A stretch of 64,000 nt of DNA from Halobacteriovoraceae bacterium (lineage in GTDB: Bacteria; Bdellovibrionota; Bacteriovoracia; Bacteriovoracales; Bacteriovoracaceae): contig JACKAJ010000015.1 in NCBI GenBank assembly GCA_020635135.1, positions 248,001 to 312,000 on the forward strand, in the 5' to 3' direction. Both the position numbers and the translations under genes were made by a program. Positions 60,017-64,000 of this stretch are shown here, piece by piece; the first letter of the stretch is position 1, and each line of letters begins with the position of its first letter. The notes under the pieces were generated by a model. That model was given only the letters and a program-made list of their open reading frames with translations, was not told the DNA's origin and did no database searches.

Positions 60017-61456
60017 TTAAAAGCGTCCACCAAAAGGTCCGCGACGCTTGCCTTTCTTGCGTTTTTTCCCTGACTGACCGGGAGCTTGGCGAAAACCTGC
60101 CCCTCCCCCACCGAAAGGATTACCGAGACCAGGCATTCCCATGCCTCCACCTTTCATCATGCCCATCATCCCCGACATCATTTGCTGCATTTGCTCGAAT
60201 TTTTCAATAAATTGATTCACATCCTGCACACTCTTCCCACTTCCCTTGGCAATTCGTTCGCGTCTGGAGCCGTTGAGAATTTTGTGGTTGTCGCGCTCTT
60301 GATTGGTCATGGACGATATAATAACTTTCATTTTTTTCATTTCATCTTCAGCAGGTGAGAGATCGCCAATTTGCCTTAAGGCCCCTCCCATTCCAGGAAT
60401 CATTTTTAAAAGGGATTCCATCGAGCCAAGCTTAGAGATCATTCCCATTTGTTTCATAAAATCATTGATGGTGAATTTATTTTTCTCCATCTTTTTCATC
60501 ATCCGCTCAGCTTCTTTCTCATCAATGACTTCTTGAGCTTTTTCTACCAGAGTCACCACATCGCCCATATCGAGAATTCGCTTGGCAAGGCGATCAGGAT
60601 GAAAAGGCTCAAGATCCTTCATCTTCTCGCCAGTAGAAATAAAGCGAACAGGAACATTGGTCACATGGCGGATAGAAAGGGCCGCCCCACCTCGGGCATC
60701 ACTGTCCATCTTAGAGAGAACGATGCCAGTAATCCCAATGCGATCGTGAAAAGTCTTCGCAACATTCACGGCTTCTTGCCCGGTCATTGCATCGGCGACA
60801 AACAAGACTTCTGGGTCTTGAAATTCTTTTTTAACGTCCTCGAGCTGGGCCATTAGCTCATCGTTCACTTGCAAACGCCCGGCAGTATCGATAATAACAA
60901 TTTCTTTTCTAAGTTTCTTGGCCTCTTCCATCCCCGCTTTGGCAATTTGAGCAGGACTCATGGAGAGGTCGGAATCAAAATAATCAATTCCTAAATTTTT
61001 AGCGTGAACGATCAACTGATCTTTAGCTGCTGGTCTGAAGTTATCAGCAGGAACCAGATAAACATCTTTATTTTTTTTGGCCCGAAGATAAAGGGCCAGT
61101 TTTCCTGTAAACGTTGTCTTCCCGGCACCGTTCAGACCCACAATCAAAAGTGGAACGGGAGGGGCCTTAGAGAGATTGAGCTCACTGTGTTCATCTCCCA
61201 TTAATTTGGCAAGCTCATCGTGAACAATCTTAATAAACTGCTCACCAGGATTTACTCCCTTAATAACTTTTTCTCCGAGAGCTTTCTCTTTAACTTCATT
61301 AACGAAAGTCTTCACGACTTTGAAATTCACATCGGCTTCCAGAAGGGCCGTGCGAACTTTCTTTAGAGTTTCTTCGATATTGCTTTCAGAAATTTTCCCT
61401 TTGCCTTGAAGGTTTTTGAAAGCATCAGAAAATTTTTCACTTAAACTATCAAACAT
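60017..61456 (-). CDS. ffh: Signal recognition particle protein Ffh
   Basis: SRP GTPase that targets membrane proteins to the translocon with 4.5S RNA. The N domain is followed by G1 GLNGAGKTTFTGKLA (about 107), DTAGRLQ, SKMDSDARGGAAL and TGEKMKDLEPFHPDR. The Met-rich M domain binds RNA and signals (GMISKLGSMESLLKMIPGM; SRRERIAKGSG). The C-terminal tail is Met/Gly-rich and ends with Lys/Arg-rich GKKRKKGKRRG, a little longer than usual. 479 residues. Tandem with arsC (10 bp). Confidence 0.97.
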   Translation of the reverse strand: MFDSLSEKFSDAFKNLQGKGKISESNIEETLKKVRTALLEADVNFKVVKTFVNEVKEKALGEKVIKGVNPGEQFIKIVHDELAKLMGDEHSELNLSKAPPVPLLIVGLNGAGKTTFTGKLALYLRAKKNKDVYLVPADNFRPAAKDQLIVHAKNLGIDYFDSDLSMSPAQIAKAGMEEAKKLRKEIVIIDTAGRLQVNDELMAQLEDVKKEFQDPEVLFVADAMTGQEAVNVAKTFHDRIGITGIVLSKMDSDARGGAALSIRHVTNVPVRFISTGEKMKDLEPFHPDRLAKRILDMGDVVTLVEKAQEVIDEKEAERMMKKMEKNKFTINDFMKQMGMISKLGSMESLLKMIPGMGGALRQIGDLSPAEDEMKKMKVIISSMTNQERDNHKILNGSRRERIAKGSGKSVQDVNQFIEKFEQMQQMMSGMMGMMKGGGMGMPGLGNPFGGGGAGFRQAPGQSGKKRKKGKRRGPFGGRF

Positions 61457-61466
61457 TCCTTATCCT

Positions 61467-61805
61467 TTAAATGATGGTCAGAACTTTTTCAGCAGGCCTG
61501 CCAATTGCAGCCTTATTACCATTAACAACGACTGGTCTTTCAAATAACTGTGGGTGCTGACTCATGGCCTTGATTATTTCTTTTTCACTGGCATCTCTTA
61601 AATTCAGCTCTTTAAAGAGAGCTTCCTTCTTTCTCACAAGATCAGAGGCTTTCAGTGAAAGCTTATTCAAGAGATCGACGATCTCTTTTTGGGAAAGCCC
61701 CTCTTCCATATAGAGCACAACTTCTGGGTGAATCCCGCAATTTTCTAATAATTCGAGTGTCTCGCGCGATTTACTGCAGCGCTTATTATGGTAAATTTTC
61801 ACCAT
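61467..61805 (-). CDS. arsC: ArsC/Spx-family thioredoxin-fold protein
   Basis: A 112-residue ArsC-family reductase-like protein. The ATG at 61805 has a strong AGGAGG. The catalytic Cys lies in YHNKRCSKSRETLELL (Cys near 9), and the arsenate-reductase block reads FERPVVVNGNKAAIGRPAEKV, in two parts, with the family Arg residues. It may be a glutathione-linked arsenate reductase (YfgD-like) rather than Spx, because a CXXC pair is absent. It precedes ffh on the same strand. Confidence 0.8.
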   Translation of the reverse strand: MVKIYHNKRCSKSRETLELLENCGIHPEVVLYMEEGLSQKEIVDLLNKLSLKASDLVRKKEALFKELNLRDASEKEIIKAMSQHPQLFERPVVVNGNKAAIGRPAEKVLTII

Positions 61806-61868
61806 TTTTCCTCCTATCGAACCCCGACATATTATCAAGATCTTTTTCTTATGTTAATGATTGGTTCT

Positions 61869-62933
61869 ATGTTTAGTGCAAAGCTTCAAGCAAAAATTGA
61901 TTTTTTAAAGAAAAAGTCCCTGCCTATCGCGCTTGGGAGCATCAAATTTAACTCTCCCCTACTTCTAGCTCCCATGGCTAGTATCTGTAATGCCCCTTTT
62001 CGCCTGCTGATGGAAGACTTGGGCGCGGGAGGCACTGTCAGTGAATTGATTTCTTGCCACGGCATAAATTATGGAAATCGTCGCACACTGGACATGCTCA
62101 AAATCGATCCAAGAGAAAAAGTCACTGGTATACAACTTTTCGGCGAAGAGCCTGAGGCCATGGCCCGGGCTGCAGAAACCGCCATGGATTACAAACCACA
62201 ATTTATCGACATCAACATGGGCTGCCCCGTAAAAAAAGTAGTGACCAAAGGCGGTGGATCGGCCCTTCTCAAAGATCCCAAAAGCCTCGCTCCTTATTTA
62301 CGAGAAATTAAAAAAGCCATTCCGATCCCACTGACAATTAAAATACGCATGGGTTGGGATGCCGAGGGTATCAACGCGGATGAAATTGTCAAAGTTGCCA
62401 ACGATGAAGGTATCGAATGGGTTGCCATTCACGGGCGAACCAGGGCCCAACAATACACAGGTCTTGCCAATTGGGATTACATTGAAGCTCTTGCAGAAAA
62501 TTCTCCACTTCCAATTATCGGTAACGGAGATCTTCATCACCACGAAACAGTCTATGAACGCTTGAACTCCACGAAGTGTGAAGCCTTGATGATTGCCCGT
62601 GGAGCTTTAAGAAATCCATTTATTTTTTTAGAATCTCTAGCCCCAAATCAAATTGAATTCACTGGCGAAGATTATTGGGAAATTATTCAAAAACTCTATC
62701 AATACACAACAGAAAGTTTTGAAGATGAAAGAACGCAGTTGATTCAAATTAGAAAGCTCATCGTGTGGTTTGCTGCAGGATTCCCCAATACCAGTAAATT
62801 TCGTGGTATACTTTTTCAAACAAAGACAATTGAAGAGTCTATGCGCTATTCAGAAGACTATTTCTTAGGTCTTGGAAACTCTCAAAAATCTATTAATTAC
62901 AGTGAGCGCTTTATGACCTCTGGTCATGGATAA
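61869..62933 (+). CDS. dusB: tRNA-dihydrouridine synthase
   Basis: FMN-dependent reduction of uridine in tRNA. From the ATG at 61869 it has 354 residues; the upstream frame has no ribosome site. LLLAPMASICNAPFRLL, GIQLFGEEPEAMARAA, DINMGCPVKKVVTKGGGSAL (Cys of the active site), RMGWD and IHGRTRAQQYTGLANWD are diagnostic. The arrangement resembles DusB more than DusA or DusC. NGDLHHHE and ARGALRNPFIF close the FMN site. Confidence 0.9.
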   Translation: MFSAKLQAKIDFLKKKSLPIALGSIKFNSPLLLAPMASICNAPFRLLMEDLGAGGTVSELISCHGINYGNRRTLDMLKIDPREKVTGIQLFGEEPEAMARAAETAMDYKPQFIDINMGCPVKKVVTKGGGSALLKDPKSLAPYLREIKKAIPIPLTIKIRMGWDAEGINADEIVKVANDEGIEWVAIHGRTRAQQYTGLANWDYIEALAENSPLPIIGNGDLHHHETVYERLNSTKCEALMIARGALRNPFIFLESLAPNQIEFTGEDYWEIIQKLYQYTTESFEDERTQLIQIRKLIVWFAAGFPNTSKFRGILFQTKTIEESMRYSEDYFLGLGNSQKSINYSERFMTSGHG

Positions 62934-62947
62934 AAAAGGAAAAAATT

Positions 62948-63454
62948 ATGGAAGACATTAAAATTGACCAATCGGTAGCCATACTCATTGATGGAAACAA
63001 TATCGAAAGAAGTATTCACGAAGTTTATAATAGCAAATCTGTTATGATTAACTTTGATGCTATTATACCTCGTCTAGTCCAAGAAAGAGGCCTCAATCGT
63101 CTCATCTACTTTCGAGAAGGGAAAAATATATCCAGTAAACTTGCTGAACGCCTCCACCAAAATTTTTATGGTGCCGTTCGCCCTTGTCACAAGTCCGCAG
63201 ACATTCCTCTTTCCATCACGGCCATGCAGCTCGCGAGCAAGATTGATACAATTATTATTCTCTCGGGAGACTCTGATTACGTGGAACTCGTACGCCACTT
63301 AAAAAGTGATGGAGTTCGAGTCGAAATCTGCGCAGTTGAAGAAACTACCGCTCAAATTTTATTGGAGGAATGCGATTACTTTCACCCCATTGTGAAAGAC
63401 GATTGCTTTAATCTTCCTAGCAAACCTTCTAAAAAATCGAAAAGAAAAAACTAG
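62948..63454 (+). CDS. NYN-domain (PIN-like) predicted RNase
   Basis: A 168-residue NYN domain related to LabA/MARF1-type nucleases. Acidic metal positions are in VAILIDGNNIERS (D near 14), the central SITAMQLASKIDTIIILSGDSDYVELVRHL, read in parts with SGDSDY, and GVRVEICAVE. The tail is Lys-rich (PSKPSKKSKRKN), consistent with RNA contact. It starts 14 bp after dusB, suggesting one transcript with an RNA-processing theme. Target unknown. Confidence 0.8.
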   Translation: MEDIKIDQSVAILIDGNNIERSIHEVYNSKSVMINFDAIIPRLVQERGLNRLIYFREGKNISSKLAERLHQNFYGAVRPCHKSADIPLSITAMQLASKIDTIIILSGDSDYVELVRHLKSDGVRVEICAVEETTAQILLEECDYFHPIVKDDCFNLPSKPSKKSKRKN

Positions 63455-64000
63455 GGTCTTTCTACTATCGTATCGATAGGATCATTAAAAACATCGATTC
63501 CCTCATGAAGTGTGGAGTATTTTTTGATGAGGTATCGATGGAGATCATCATTATCTTCTATTCCAAAATCTTCTAAGAGCCTCTTCACTTTTTTCGTTTT
63601 AAGAAATTCAGTTATAAAATTTTGCATCACCCGTGACTCAGATCCATCCCATCCGTCGCTTCCCAAAATAAGATCATTGCTGACCCACTGGTTCTCTAAT
63701 TTTCCCGTTTTTTGTATCAGTGCGCTCATAATCAAATCAAATGCCCATTCACTGTGAAGATTTTCACCTGTGAGAGAGCGCATTTGAGATGTATAGTTTT
63801 TCATTTCTTTAATTAAATATGTATTTCCCTTTTTCAAAACGATATCAGCTTTTCTTTTCATCTCAATCTTGTATTGTTGACTATCAATTTTAAGGAAATC
63901 TCCTGTATTCAAATTCCCAAAAGTTTGCTCAATTCTTCGCCATTTTGTTCTCCACCAACTTTTCTCAATCAAAACGATCTCTTCTCTTCCTCTATTTTTG
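63451..64000 (-). CDS. Hypothetical protein, possibly cut off by the window end
   Basis: The frame is open from 63451 to the last base of the window. A TTG at 63972 preceded by AGAGGAAGAG could be the start, but the frame also reads through upstream without a stop, so the gene may begin outside. The visible part is a charged alpha/beta protein with basic beginning WWRTKWRRIEQTF, a strand DFLKIDSQQYKIEM, and a Trp/Asp-rich middle (SDGWDGSES). KADIVLKKGNTYLIKEMKNY could be a nuclease-like D...E-x-K core. No firm family. It overlaps the NYN gene stop by 4 bp. Confidence 0.45.
   Translation of the reverse strand, partial: KNRGREEIVLIEKSWWRTKWRRIEQTFGNLNTGDFLKIDSQQYKIEMKRKADIVLKKGNTYLIKEMKNYTSQMRSLTGENLHSEWAFDLIMSALIQKTGKLENQWVSNDLILGSDGWDGSESRVMQNFITEFLKTKKVKRLLEDFGIEDNDDLHRYLIKKYSTLHEGIDVFNDPIDTIVERP

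Noticed and set aside
1..64000. CRISPR array, prophage, toxin-antitoxin or restriction system
   Set aside because: No regularly spaced direct repeats, no phage structural genes, and no recognisable defence-gene cluster were seen on either strand.

Overview
The window is AT-rich, gene-dense bacterial chromosome. Lipoprotein and secreted-protein genes are very abundant, and they are mixed with strongly conserved housekeeping genes: gltA, ftsH, tilS, folP, accD, folC, lptD, surE, the ffh/rpsP/rimM/trmD/rplS set, and dus. LPS assembly (LptD), many small Cys-containing exported proteins, a TatT-type TRAP transporter, an alkaline-ceramidase-family protein and FolE2 point to a diderm. My best guess is a low-GC member of the Bdellovibrionota (Bacteriovorax/Halobacteriovorax-like). 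This is inferred from gene content, not from a marker search. I see no prophage, insertion sequence, CRISPR array or rRNA operon. The only tRNA found is a tRNA-Met(CAU).

Layout. 0-8.2 kb: exported unknowns around a ClpB-type disaggregase with a heat-shock-like promoter. 8.2-16 kb (mostly minus): a coiled-coil lipoprotein with 87-residue repeats, an S41-type peptidase split by a frameshift at a G6 tract, an Rsm22-type methyltransferase, an SDR and citrate synthase. 16-23.4 kb (plus): a sigma-54-type promoter driving an exported two-domain protein, then sfsA-nadD, folE2, and a four-gene TatT/DctP/DctQ/DctM TRAP operon. 23.4-32.9 kb (minus): tilS-ftsH-folP-VOC, tRNA-Met, an exported HExxH protein with a LamG-like lipoprotein, and a sodium:solute symporter. 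33-39.3 kb: mixed small genes, a HAD-like exported protein, a ceramidase homologue, queE, a probable small RNA or attenuator, and a DEDDh exonuclease. 39.4-46.6 kb (minus): a tightly overlapped operon accD-folC-lptD-pabA-orf-surE-M23. 46.7-51 kb: an exported unknown, an MBL hydrolase, rsmI, a STAS protein and a TerB-like protein. 51-61.8 kb (minus): the arsC-ffh/rpsP-khpA-rimM-trmD-SPOUT/rplS-rnhB-yraN translation cluster, interrupted twice by secreted-protein genes. 61.9-64 kb: dus, a NYN-domain protein and a gene running off the end.

How the genes work together. The folate genes are scattered (folE2, folP, folC, and a PabA/TrpG-type amidotransferase). FolE2 product would also feed queuosine synthesis through QueE. 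TilS, Dus, TrmD, RsmI, RimM and Rsm22 give the window a strong RNA-modification and ribosome-assembly flavour. ClpB and FtsH, two protein-quality ATPases, share the same heat-shock-like promoter pattern.

The most interesting unexplained signal is a family of dispersed structured elements of about 120-130 bp. They carry a conserved core, compensatory changes in both the inner hairpin and the long outer stem, and related solitary arms. They lie beside stop codons at gene ends, at 8.16, 19.4-19.6, 39.3, 50.9 and 55.3 kb. Other points to check are a G10 tract inside the catalytic PP-loop of tilS, a compact promoter-hairpin-terminator unit at 37.1-37.2 kb, and a lipoprotein-type SAM methyltransferase with a His-rich N-terminus.
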